Source: DATJFX01 sp035495465 (GTDB lineage Bacteria; Patescibacteriota; Doudnabacteria; UBA920; O2-02-FULL-48-8). From it: a DNA stretch of 12,422 nucleotides. The translations under genes and the position numbers were made by a program. The stretch spans positions 1 to 12,422 of the forward strand of contig DATJFX010000018.1 of the NCBI GenBank assembly GCA_035495465.1, read 5' to 3'. The notes beneath the pieces were generated by a model. It ran no database searches. It saw only the letters and a list, made by a program, of their open reading frames with translations, and had not been told where the DNA came from. Below are positions 1 to 5,381 of the stretch, piece after piece. How positions within the stretch are numbered: the stretch's first letter is position 1; each line of letters starts with the position of its first letter.

Positions 1-283
1 CCGCGTCCGCAAGGAAACTGTATCTTTAGATGAAGTTTCAGACAGCTTAGAAGATTTAGTAAATCCGGCCGATATCGTAAATTCTGGATTACAGCAGAAA
101 AAAATTCTACCCGTCCTCCATCAGCTCACAGGAGAGCAGCAGCAAGTAATTAAATATAAATTTTTTGAAGATTTATCCAATGACGAAATTGCTTTTATTT
201 TAAATAAAACCGAGGGGGCGATTCGGGTAATTCAGCACCGCGCCATTATGAGACTTAAAGATCTACTTAAAAATTCATTATGA
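1..283 (+). CDS. Sigma-70 family (ECF-like) RNA polymerase sigma factor, C-terminal part
   Basis: Only the last 93 codons lie in the window; the reading frame is open to the left edge and ends with TGA at 281-283. The visible part matches sigma region 4, the helix-turn-helix that contacts the -35 promoter element. It contains the typical run LTGEQQQVIKYKFFEDLSN, then NDEIAFILNKTEGAIRV (recognition helix region) and a basic tail HRAIMRLKDLL. Spacing and short tail fit ECF-type factors better than housekeeping sigma, but region 2 is outside the window so the class is inferred. The stop overlaps the next gene's start (ATGA, 280-283), so the two genes are very likely translationally coupled. That next gene is a membrane protein with an anti-sigma-like layout. 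Confidence 0.85.
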   Translation, partial: RVRKETVSLDEVSDSLEDLVNPADIVNSGLQQKKILPVLHQLTGEQQQVIKYKFFEDLSNDEIAFILNKTEGAIRVIQHRAIMRLKDLLKNSL

Positions 284-1347
284 ACGAGATGGAATTAGAA
301 CAATTAATGGAAGAAATGGCTTCTGCAGTAAAAGCGCAGAAAGATATTTCGATTTGGGAAAAAAATAAAGATACTTCTCCTTATCTCACCATTATCTCGA
401 ATCTTAATTCCACTCCCCGCACTTCAATTCCAAGCCCGGATTTATCTCGTGTTCGCAACCAAATACTCGATCGAATCTCTGTCCCTGCGTTAGAAAAACA
501 CGCTAGTTGGTTTACTCCGAGATTTGCACATATCGCGCGCTTAAGTGTGGGCTTTTTCGGAAGCTTTCTAATCATGGCCAGTTTAAGCTTAGGAGTCGCT
601 GCAGCAGCTTTGCAGAGCGTTCCGGGGCAGACTATTTATCCATTAAAGAAAATAGTAGAAAATGTTCAACTCAAACTGACTCCAGAAGATCAGCAAGTAG
701 CCCTGCAATTGAAATTCGCAGATAATCGCATAGAGGAATTAACCCAAGTTTTAGATCAGCAATCTCAAGGCAAGGTTTCCTCCGAAGTAGCGACTAAGAT
801 AGTTTCCCAAACAGTAAAAGATATTAAACAAAACACCTCAGCTGCCGTGAAAGCTGCAGTTGCTCAACCGAAAGTTGTTGATAAGCTTGCGGATATCAGT
901 AATAAACTTCAAGCCGCATCGGTTCAGAGTGAGGGTGAGGTAAAAATCCAATTAGAACAAGCCGCAGCTGATACCCAGGTCTCCCAGCAAGAAGCAATTA
1001 AAAATATTCAAGACGCCGGCGGTACAGTAAATACCCCAACCACCCCACCCACAACAGATCAGGTCACAGCCCATGGTAAACTCACCGCAGCCACCAGAAG
1101 CTATGTCAGCGTTGGCAGTGCGAAATTTACATTAACTGATGATACTGTGTATGTAAATATCAAGCCTGAAGATCTGCAAGTTGATTTACTGGTAGATATC
1201 GAAGGTCAAGTCACGAAAAATAAAACTTACGCAACGAAAATTACTGCTATACTAGAACCGCAAACTTCTGGTGATGACACAGAAGTCGAAGTAAAACCAA
1301 TTCAAACAGATGATTCTGATACCGTAACTATCCCCGATTCTCAGTAA
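280..1347 (+). CDS. DUF5667 domain membrane protein, possible anti-sigma-like regulator
   Basis: The protein has 355 residues. Residues 1-83 form a probable cytosolic part. A single membrane segment spans about 84-110. The DUF5667 signature follows: PGQTIYPLKK at 115-124, then an amphipathic helix with LTPEDQQVALQLKFADNRIE at 132-151. A long helical stretch runs to about 245, a Thr/Pro linker occupies 249-259, and a small beta-rich domain at about 264-325 resembles DUF5666 (GKLTA...VDIEGQV...KITAI). The tail is acidic. There is no cysteine anywhere, so it lacks the zinc-binding motif of ZAS anti-sigma factors. The start ATG at 280 overlaps the sigma stop and has no Shine-Dalgarno, consistent with coupling. 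Sigma gene followed by a one-TM partner suggests signal transduction across the membrane, but DUF5667 has no settled function that I know of; the anti-sigma role is inferred. Confidence 0.75.
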   Translation: MNEMELEQLMEEMASAVKAQKDISIWEKNKDTSPYLTIISNLNSTPRTSIPSPDLSRVRNQILDRISVPALEKHASWFTPRFAHIARLSVGFFGSFLIMASLSLGVAAAALQSVPGQTIYPLKKIVENVQLKLTPEDQQVALQLKFADNRIEELTQVLDQQSQGKVSSEVATKIVSQTVKDIKQNTSAAVKAAVAQPKVVDKLADISNKLQAASVQSEGEVKIQLEQAAADTQVSQQEAIKNIQDAGGTVNTPTTPPTTDQVTAHGKLTAATRSYVSVGSAKFTLTDDTVYVNIKPEDLQVDLLVDIEGQVTKNKTYATKITAILEPQTSGDDTEVEVKPIQTDDSDTVTIPDSQ

Positions 1348-1349
1348 AT

Positions 1350-1414
1350 CGCCCAGCGTGGCGCTAAAAATTTGCTAATTATGGTTTAGTCCATAATTAA
1401 ATTCCTCCAAGGAA
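1350..1414 (+). other. Three small consecutive hairpins after the DUF5667 gene
   Basis: Directly after the stop at 1347 come three potential stem-loops: CGCC/GGCG (1350-1353 with 1360-1363), a perfect 9-bp TAATTATGG/CCATAATTA (1376-1384 with 1391-1399, 6-nt loop), and TTCCT/AGGAA (1402-1406 with 1410-1414). With the following terminator they could form a folded 3' UTR or a small RNA. No T-run follows any of them. Confidence 0.45.
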
Positions 1415-1431
1415 AGAAACTCATATGCGGG

Positions 1432-1459
1432 AAGGCCATGACGAAAGTCATGGCCTTTT
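1432..1459 (+). terminator. Rho-independent terminator of the sigma/DUF5667 operon
   Basis: A perfect 11-bp stem AAGGCCATGAC / GTCATGGCCTT (1432-1442 with 1447-1457) is closed by a GAAA tetraloop of the stable GNRA type. The T-run is short (four T including the stem end, 1456-1459), so termination may be partial. It lies about 85 nt after the DUF5667 stop and before the next promoter. Confidence 0.7.
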
Positions 1460-1475
1460 CCGTGATGCTAAAAAA

Positions 1476-1484
1476 TGTTAGAAT
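1476..1484 (+). promoter_or_regulatory. Extended -10 promoter for the tRNA-Ser region
   Basis: TGTTAGAAT fits the extended -10 form TGnTAtaaT, with no good -35 box upstream. The predicted transcription start is near 1491, so the transcript would include two long hairpins, the broken tRNA-Ser half, the intact tRNA-Ser and the 164-residue protein gene. Confidence 0.5.
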
Positions 1485-1500
1485 ATAACCATCCTGATTA

Positions 1501-1544
1501 CAAAATCAAAGTCCTATAAGCATTCGAAAAAGACTTTGATTTTG
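1501..1544 (+). other. Perfect 13-bp inverted repeat (hairpin)
   Basis: CAAAATCAAAGTC (1501-1513) and GACTTTGATTTTG (1532-1544) are exact reverse complements with an 18-nt loop. It sits about 10 nt after the predicted start of transcription. It is low in GC and has no T-run, so it does not look like a standard terminator. Confidence 0.7.
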
Positions 1545-1550
1545 AGAGGA

Positions 1551-1609
1551 GCAACGACAAACCGCAGCGCATTTTGCCTTTTGCAAAATCGCGAAGGTTT
1601 GTCAGTTGC
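1551..1609 (+). other. Long imperfect hairpin upstream of the tRNA-Ser fragment
   Basis: Nested complementary blocks form one long stem: GCAAC/GTTGC (1551-1555 with 1605-1609), GACAAACC/GGTTTGTC (1556-1563 with 1596-1603), and ATTTTGC/GCAAAAT (1571-1577 with 1583-1589) around a 5-nt loop, with a partly paired GC-rich section between. The right arm contains most of the 15-nt leader that is repeated before tRNA-Arg. Confidence 0.65.
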
Positions 1610-1614
1610 GACGA
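1600..1614 (+). repeat. tRNA leader repeat, copy 1
   Basis: TGTCAGTTGCGACGA abuts the first base of the tRNA-Ser fragment at 1615. It differs by one base from TGTCAATTGCGACGA at 2326-2340, which abuts tRNA-Arg in the same way. Confidence 0.75.
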
Positions 1615-1650
1615 GGAAGCGTGCCCGAGTGGTTTAAGGGAACGGTCTTG
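1615..1650 (+). pseudogene. Broken tRNA-Ser: 5' half only, ends in the anticodon loop
   Basis: The 36 nt have the acceptor 5' strand GGAAGCG, a Ser-type D-arm (CCCGAGTGGTTTAAGGG) and the start of an anticodon stem-loop, ending in CTTG. This is the 5' half of a canonical class II bacterial tRNA-Ser, closely like the usual tRNA-Ser(UGA). After CTTG the sequence turns into an inverted-repeat element. No 3' anticodon strand, variable arm, T-loop (GTTCRA) or CGCTTCC acceptor strand exists before the next tRNA, and I found no CGCTTCC elsewhere in the window. It is most simply a disrupted gene left after the intact neighbour took over. Confidence 0.7.
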
Positions 1651-1707
1651 TCCCGCCGTGATTGGCGGGATCCCGCCTTCATTAAATATTTAATAGCAAT
1701 GGCGGGA
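1651..1707 (+). repeat. Small inverted-repeat element inside the tRNA-Ser remnant
   Basis: The element is two back-to-back units: TCCCGCC (1651-1657) with GGCGGGA (1664-1670), then TCCCGCC (1671-1677) with GGCGGGA (1701-1707). The outer ends are the same 7-bp inverted repeat, and the second loop holds a perfect palindrome ATTAAATATTTAAT (1681-1694). This resembles a REP- or MITE-like element. It encodes no protein, and I see no target-site duplication. Confidence 0.6.
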
Positions 1708-1720
1708 AAAACTACCCTAA

Positions 1721-1810
1721 GGTGGGGTCGCATAGTGGTTTAGTGCACCAGTCTTGAAAACTGGAGTCGGTGAAAGCCGACCGAGAGTTCGAATCTCTCC
1801 CCCACCGCCA
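1721..1810 (+). tRNA. tRNA-Ser (anticodon UGA)
   Basis: Complete class II tRNA of 90 nt with encoded CCA. The acceptor stem is GGTGGGG/CCCCACC with discriminator G at 1807. The anticodon stem is CCAGT/ACTGG around loop CTTGAAA, giving anticodon TGA. The long variable arm GTCGG/CCGAC and T-arm GAGAG-TTCGAAT-CTCTC are both intact. The acceptor stem differs from that of the broken copy (GGAAGCG), so this is a separate tRNA-Ser gene and not the missing half. A protein gene starts 8 nt after the CCA, implying a shared transcript. Confidence 0.95.
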
Positions 1811-1818
1811 ATAATTTT

Positions 1819-2313
1819 ATGCCAGAAAAAACAAATCCAAAATCAAATCTTCCAGAAACTTTGACATGGAAATCCCCATCTCATCTGGCCCATAAGCGAT
1901 CAGCTCTCTGGTACATTTTTTTCGGTTTAGGATCTTTGGGTCTTCTAGCTTTCGCACTATATGACAGACACATCATCACAATTATAACTTTTGTCTTGAT
2001 TATTCTTATGATCTTTTTAATTATTTCTCAACCTCAGCGGGAAATAGTTTCTAAAATCACTAAAAATGGGATTCATATCGGGGACACGGAATATCCTTAT
2101 AAAATAATCAAACGGTTCTGGATTGTTTATAACCCTCCTCAAGTAAAAACTTTAAACTTCGAAACTACTACTTATATCAATAACCGCATAACTGTTCAGT
2201 TGGGCAGCCAAGATCCCCTCTTGGTTAAACGAGTATTGTCTCAATATCTTTTAGAAGATTTGGATCAACAAGAAAGTACTGCTGACATACTCGCCAGAAA
2301 ACTGAAAATTTGA
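1819..2313 (+). CDS. Two-TM membrane protein with a C-terminal soluble domain, unknown function
   Basis: The protein has 164 residues: a polar N-terminus (1-27), two membrane helices joined by a short DRH turn (about 29-48 and 51-70), then a beta-rich soluble domain (about 72-140) and a short helical tail. The membrane-hairpin plus small beta-domain layout is like the many small PH-like or YdbT/DUF5673-like membrane proteins, but I do not recognise the family for certain. The ATG has no Shine-Dalgarno and lies 8 nt after the tRNA-Ser CCA. RNase cleavage at the tRNA 3' end would leave an mRNA with an almost absent leader. Stop is TGA-type overlap with an extended -10 promoter (TGATATAGT, 2311-2319) for tRNA-Arg, showing how tightly the region is packed. 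Confidence 0.75.
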   Translation: MPEKTNPKSNLPETLTWKSPSHLAHKRSALWYIFFGLGSLGLLAFALYDRHIITIITFVLIILMIFLIISQPQREIVSKITKNGIHIGDTEYPYKIIKRFWIVYNPPQVKTLNFETTTYINNRITVQLGSQDPLLVKRVLSQYLLEDLDQQESTADILARKLKI

Positions 2314-2319
2314 TATAGT
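2311..2319 (+). promoter_or_regulatory. Extended -10 promoter for tRNA-Arg
   Basis: TGATATAGT matches TGnTATAAT with one mismatch. Its first three bases are the stop codon of the preceding gene (2311-2313). The predicted start near 2326 coincides with the first base of the tRNA leader repeat. Confidence 0.6.
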
Positions 2320-2325
2320 AATGTC

Positions 2326-2340
2326 TGTCAATTGCGACGA
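2326..2340 (+). repeat. tRNA leader repeat, copy 2
   Basis: TGTCAATTGCGACGA runs from the predicted transcription start to the base before the mature tRNA-Arg 5' end. It is 14/15 identical to 1600-1614. Confidence 0.75.
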
Positions 2341-2415
2341 GCGCCTGTCGTTCAACGGATAGGACTCAAGCTTGCGGAGCTTGTAATCGAGGTTCGATTC
2401 CTCGCGGGCGCACCA
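2341..2415 (+). tRNA. tRNA-Arg (anticodon GCG)
   Basis: A 75-nt tRNA with encoded CCA. The acceptor stem is GCGCCTG/CGGGCGC (one G-T pair) with discriminator A at 2412. The anticodon stem is CAAGC/GCTTG and its loop TTGCGGA gives anticodon GCG (Arg, codon CGC). The T-arm CGAGG-TTCGATT-CCTCG is intact. The D-loop AACGGATAGG holds the A20 typical of arginine tRNAs. Most bacteria read CGN with ACG (inosine at position 34), so a GCG anticodon is noteworthy. Confidence 0.93.
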
Positions 2416-2421
2416 GAAAAT

Positions 2422-2430
2422 TGTTATAAT
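2422..2430 (+). promoter_or_regulatory. Perfect extended -10 motif just after tRNA-Arg
   Basis: TGTTATAAT is a full match to the extended -10 consensus. The predicted start near 2437 is the first bases of the terminator hairpin at 2438-2450, so the RNA would begin with that hairpin. It may be a second recG promoter or a chance AT-rich match. Confidence 0.35.
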
Positions 2431-2437
2431 AATAAGG

Positions 2438-2460
2438 CGGCGGATCGCCGTTTTTATTTT
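2438..2460 (+). terminator. Terminator of tRNA-Arg
   Basis: CGGCG / CGCCG (2438-2442 with 2446-2450) with a 3-nt GAT loop is followed by TTTTT, an A and TTTT. It is a compact rho-independent terminator between tRNA-Arg and the recG promoter. Confidence 0.7.
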
Positions 2461-2469
2461 TGATATAAT
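2461..2469 (+). promoter_or_regulatory. Extended -10 promoter of recG
   Basis: TGATATAAT is a full match to TGnTATAAT. Only seven bases separate it from the recG ATG at 2477, so the predicted transcription start falls on or next to the start codon and the mRNA should be leaderless. Confidence 0.7.
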
Positions 2470-2476
2470 AGATACA

Positions 2477-4516
2477 ATGTTTGATCTAAAAACTCCCATT
2501 GAACAGCTTTATTTGGTTGGCCCGGCCCGAGCCAAGCTTTTAAAAAACCTCGGGATTAATACCTTAGAAGATTTACTTTTTTATTTTCCCCGGGCTCATC
2601 ATGACCTCTCGAAATTTACAGAAATCTCAGAACTTAAACTCGGTGAAACCGCCAATATTAAAGCCAAGGTTTTAGAATCCAAAACTTTTCGTACAAAGAC
2701 GCGGCGTTTTACACTTACTCAGGCTTTGGTGGAAGACAATACGGGTCCAATTCTTTGCGTTTGGTTCAATCAGCCCTTCTTAGCTAAAATCCTAAAACCG
2801 CACGAAGAGTTTATTTTCTCAGGCAAAGTTACCACGGCTAAAAATAAATTACAGCTGCAAAATCCGATTTATGAACAGATAAAGCAAGAGCAAATTCATA
2901 CTTCCCGCTTAGTTCCTCTCTACTCGCTGACTGCCTCGCTTACCCAAAAACAGCTTCGAAGTATCATTAAAACTTATCTAGACAAAATTTACATCCCGGA
3001 ATATTTACCCGACCAGATTATCCGATCTGAAAAACTTTTGAATCTAGATAAAGCAATAAAAACTTTCCATTTTCCGGATACTTATCCTGTTCTTCACGAA
3101 GCCCAAAATCGTCTGGCTTTTGATGAAATTTTTCAAACCCAATTGCGGGTCATCCAATATAAAAAAATCCGGCAACAAAAAAACACTGTAAAAATTACCA
3201 TCCCGTCCGATCTCTCCCATAAAATCGCCTCGCTACCCTACCAGTTAACGAACGGTCAAACCCAGGCTTTACAAGAAATCCTCTCTGATTTCGAAAAGCC
3301 TTATCCTGCCAACCGCCTCCTGGAAGGAGATGTTGGCAGCGGTAAAACTATCATTGCCGCCCTAAGCATGTGGGTGGTAGCTAAAAATGGCCTCCAATCC
3401 GCGGTGCTTTCTCCCACAGAGGTACTAGCCACTCAGCATTACCATAATCTATTAAACTTTTATGCCTCTGACGGGATGGAAATTGCCTTATTAACGTCAT
3501 CCCAGGCCCGACTTGGCAATAACCCTGTTTCGAAAGCCACGCTTTTAGCGCAGATCGAATCAGGAAAAGTCAAAATAATTTTAGGTACGCACGCTCTGCT
3601 TGAAAAAACAGTAAAATTTCGAAATCTCTCTTTCGTAGTAGTCGACGAACAGCATCGGTTTGGGGTAGCCCAGCGTTCTGCCTTGAAACAAATTTCTTCT
3701 GCGCATTTACTTACCATGAGCGCTACCCCTATTCCCCGTACCCTGGCTTTAACCCTATATGGCGATCTGGATCTCTCTATTCTGAAAGAATTGCCGTTCG
3801 GCCGTCAAAAAATTATTACCAAAATAGTGTCCGAAGACAATCGGACCAAGGCTTATGAATTTATAGCCAAACAAGTAGAAGCCGGCAGGCAAATATTTGT
3901 GATCTGTCCGTTGATCGAAGAATCTGACAAACTGGGCGTAAAGTCCGCGACCGCAGAGTACAAAAAATTATCCGAACAAATCTTTCCGAAATATAAGGTC
4001 GGGCTTTTGCATGGCCGCCTGAAACCTCAAGAAAAAGAAGCGATCATGCAAAAATTTTCCGCCAATGAAATAAATATTTTAGTTTCAACTTCTGTGGTGG
4101 AAGTTGGGGTAGATGTGCCCAATGCCACGGTCATGATGATTGAAGGCGCAGAACGATTTGGCCTGGCTCAGCTTCATCAGTTCCGGGGTCGGGTTGGCAG
4201 ATCCGAACATAAGTCTTACTGTTTTTTGTTTTCCGATGACCCGCAAAGTTTCCAAAATCCGCGTTTGCAGGCACTGGTAGAAAAATCCAATGGCTTTGAA
4301 CTGGCCGAAATTGACCTTCAGATCCGGGGCTCAGGCGACCTTTATGGCACCCAACAATCCGGATATAATTTCAAAATCGCAACTTTAAACAATATAGATC
4401 TCGTGGAGCGTTCCCGCTCTTATGCAGAAAATTTATTAGCAGAAGATCCTGCTCTTTCGTCCCACATACTTCTGAAACAAAAGATAGCTGGCGCTGGCGT
4501 CCTGCATTTGGAGTGA
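2477..4516 (+). CDS. recG: ATP-dependent DNA helicase RecG
   Basis: RecG remodels stalled replication forks and Holliday junctions, translocating on double-stranded DNA. The 679 residues match the family's usual length. The N-terminal part (about 1-230) is the wedge region with a helix-hairpin-like start (LYLVGPARAKLLKNLGINT, 11-29) and an OB fold. The superfamily 2 motor follows: Walker A GDVGSGKT at 284-291, DEQH box at 390-393 (as in RecG, with H rather than D), SAT at 415-417, LLHGRL at 510-515, STSVVEVGVD at 537-546 and QFRGRVGR at 568-575. The translocation motif region QIRGSGDLYGTQQSG is at 615-629. All key residues are intact. The start at 2477 sits right behind an extended -10 with no Shine-Dalgarno, so translation is likely leaderless. 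The stop (TGA, 4514-4516) lies one base before the -35 box of the next unit. Confidence 0.97.
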   Translation: MFDLKTPIEQLYLVGPARAKLLKNLGINTLEDLLFYFPRAHHDLSKFTEISELKLGETANIKAKVLESKTFRTKTRRFTLTQALVEDNTGPILCVWFNQPFLAKILKPHEEFIFSGKVTTAKNKLQLQNPIYEQIKQEQIHTSRLVPLYSLTASLTQKQLRSIIKTYLDKIYIPEYLPDQIIRSEKLLNLDKAIKTFHFPDTYPVLHEAQNRLAFDEIFQTQLRVIQYKKIRQQKNTVKITIPSDLSHKIASLPYQLTNGQTQALQEILSDFEKPYPANRLLEGDVGSGKTIIAALSMWVVAKNGLQSAVLSPTEVLATQHYHNLLNFYASDGMEIALLTSSQARLGNNPVSKATLLAQIESGKVKIILGTHALLEKTVKFRNLSFVVVDEQHRFGVAQRSALKQISSAHLLTMSATPIPRTLALTLYGDLDLSILKELPFGRQKIITKIVSEDNRTKAYEFIAKQVEAGRQIFVICPLIEESDKLGVKSATAEYKKLSEQIFPKYKVGLLHGRLKPQEKEAIMQKFSANEINILVSTSVVEVGVDVPNATVMMIEGAERFGLAQLHQFRGRVGRSEHKSYCFLFSDDPQSFQNPRLQALVEKSNGFELAEIDLQIRGSGDLYGTQQSGYNFKIATLNNIDLVERSRSYAENLLAEDPALSSHILLKQKIAGAGVLHLE

Positions 4517-4517
4517 C

Positions 4518-4546
4518 TTGACTAATTTATAAAGATTCTGTAAAAT
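4518..4546 (+). promoter_or_regulatory. Consensus -35/-10 promoter of the GC-rich cassette
   Basis: TTGACT (4518-4523) and TAAAAT (4541-4546) are separated by an ideal 17-nt spacer. The predicted start is near 4553, about 36 nt before the first gene. It relies on a -35 box instead of the TGn-extended -10 seen at the host promoters here. Confidence 0.75.
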
Positions 4547-4550
4547 TAGT
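4521..4550 (+). promoter_or_regulatory. 8-bp inverted repeat overlapping the cassette promoter (possible operator)
   Basis: ACTAATTT (4521-4528) and AAATTAGT (4543-4550) are exact reverse complements whose arms cover the end of the -35 box and the -10 box. A dimeric regulator could bind here. It could instead be a weak recG transcript hairpin, but no T-run follows. Confidence 0.4.
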
Positions 4551-4588
4551 TCTGTTTAGTAGTTATTCCAAAGTCCAAAGGAGGGCCT

Positions 4589-4768
4589 ATGGAACAGATG
4601 GAGGCGGTACAGAGGCTGCGCCGCGTAGGTGTTTTGTCCTGGGAGCATGTCGAATTGTGGGCATGCGGCCCGGAACACAATACCAAACGTGGGCAGTGGA
4701 TTCTGAAGCTCGCCGAGATCGCTTTTCCCGGAAGGCTCAACAAGCTCACGGAACAGAAGGCGTCGTAG
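4589..4768 (+). CDS. Small unrecognised protein, first gene of the GC-rich cassette
   Basis: The gene encodes 59 residues. It starts at ATG 4589 behind an almost complete Shine-Dalgarno, AAAGGAGG at 4577-4584, and ends with TAG at 4766-4768. The product begins MEQMEAVQRLRRVGVLSW; it has three Trp, one Cys (residue 26) and many Arg/Lys, and looks mainly helical with no membrane segment. I recognise no family. Evidence that it is real: the strong ribosome site, the upstream consensus promoter, and tidy placement before two similar genes. A longer frame starting at 4657 overlaps it but has no ribosome site. Codon use is far more GC-rich than in recG or the minus-strand operon. Confidence 0.65.
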   Translation: MEQMEAVQRLRRVGVLSWEHVELWACGPEHNTKRGQWILKLAEIAFPGRLNKLTEQKAS

Positions 4769-4791
4769 TCGTAATCAACCGAGGAGTGAAC

Positions 4792-5013
4792 ATGCACAAG
4801 AATGAGCAGATGTCCCCCATCAACCGCGCTGAAGCGGCGCAATTACGTCTGTTCGGTAAAGGGATCAATTCGTTGAATGCAGCGAGCAGATTCCCTACCG
4901 AGGACAAGCAAACGCGGGCGGACATCATAAACGTCCATGGCCGCCTGCGAGCCGTTCAGCGCGCCAAGGCCAACCTGTCCACCGGTCTGCCCGCGGCCGC
5001 GCGCGAATCGTAA
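4792..5013 (+). CDS. Small basic unrecognised protein, second gene of the GC-rich cassette
   Basis: The gene encodes 73 residues. I chose ATG 4792 because GAGGAG lies at 4781-4786, five bases upstream; an in-frame ATG at 4657 would give 118 residues but overlaps the first gene by 112 nt and has no ribosome site. The product is basic (Arg-rich), helical in appearance, without Cys, Trp or membrane segments; it holds segments such as NRAEAAQLRLFGKGINSLNA and RLRAVQRAKANL. No family recognised; a nucleic-acid-binding role would fit the charge but is only inference. It lies 23 nt after the first gene and 36 nt before the third. The G+C of 4921-4980 is 63% by hand count, against 42% for 3061-3120 in recG. 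Confidence 0.7.
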   Translation: MHKNEQMSPINRAEAAQLRLFGKGINSLNAASRFPTEDKQTRADIINVHGRLRAVQRAKANLSTGLPAAARES

Positions 5014-5049
5014 CCCCGCAAGTCCCCTAGCTGAAAGTCGGAGGCAGAA

Positions 5050-5355
5050 ATGGCACTACCATCAGCAGCATTCGTTCCCTTCACCCATCCGGTGATCGTC
5101 GTCCTCAACCTGCGGCTCGTCAATGGCTCTATGCCGCAACTTCGCCAGTACGGAGTTCTTCCCGAGAATGGAGTCCTCCGTGTCTCCACGATCGGCGTCA
5201 ACAAGGACGGGAGCGTCGTTCGGCTCAACACGAAAGCAACATCATCTGAAATGGTTCCTCAGGTGGTAAAGCGCGTCATTCATGAGAACCCGGAACTGGA
5301 GAAAGAAATCTCTCTGGCCTTGCGCAAGGCAGCTGAAGGGATTGGCTCGTCTTAG
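5050..5355 (+). CDS. Unrecognised protein, third gene of the GC-rich cassette
   Basis: The gene encodes 101 residues. The start ATG 5050 is preceded by GGAGG at 5040-5044 with five bases between. The first half is beta-strand-rich and hydrophobic (FVPFTHPVIVVLNLRLV at 8-24, VLRVSTIGVNKDGSVVRL at 42-59). The second half is a charged helix (about 67-97, including ENPELEKEISLALRKAAEGI). There are no Cys or Trp residues, no signal peptide and no clear membrane helix, although residues 13-24 are strongly hydrophobic. I do not recognise the family. It closes the three-gene unit and is followed by a folded non-coding stretch and a strong terminator. High GC and a strong ribosome site set it apart from the host genes nearby. 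Confidence 0.75.
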   Translation: MALPSAAFVPFTHPVIVVLNLRLVNGSMPQLRQYGVLPENGVLRVSTIGVNKDGSVVRLNTKATSSEMVPQVVKRVIHENPELEKEISLALRKAAEGIGSS

Positions 5356-5381
5356 GCATTTAGAAAGTCAGAAAAGTGTAA

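Noticed and set aside
1615..1720. Intron-containing or unusual complete tRNA-Ser
   Set aside because: No 3' anticodon strand, T-loop or matching acceptor strand follows, and the insert is a pair of simple hairpins without group I intron features I can see.
2251..2499. Minus-strand 82-codon frame across tRNA-Arg
   Set aside because: It runs through the tRNA, terminator and recG promoter.
4657..5013. 118-residue frame starting at 4657
   Set aside because: The early start overlaps the 59-residue gene and has no ribosome site; ATG 4792 behind GAGGAG in the same frame is better.
4546..5231. Minus-strand frames of 60-98 codons within the cassette
   Set aside because: They are antisense shadows typical of GC-rich coding DNA, with no ribosome site or promoter, while the plus-strand frames have both.
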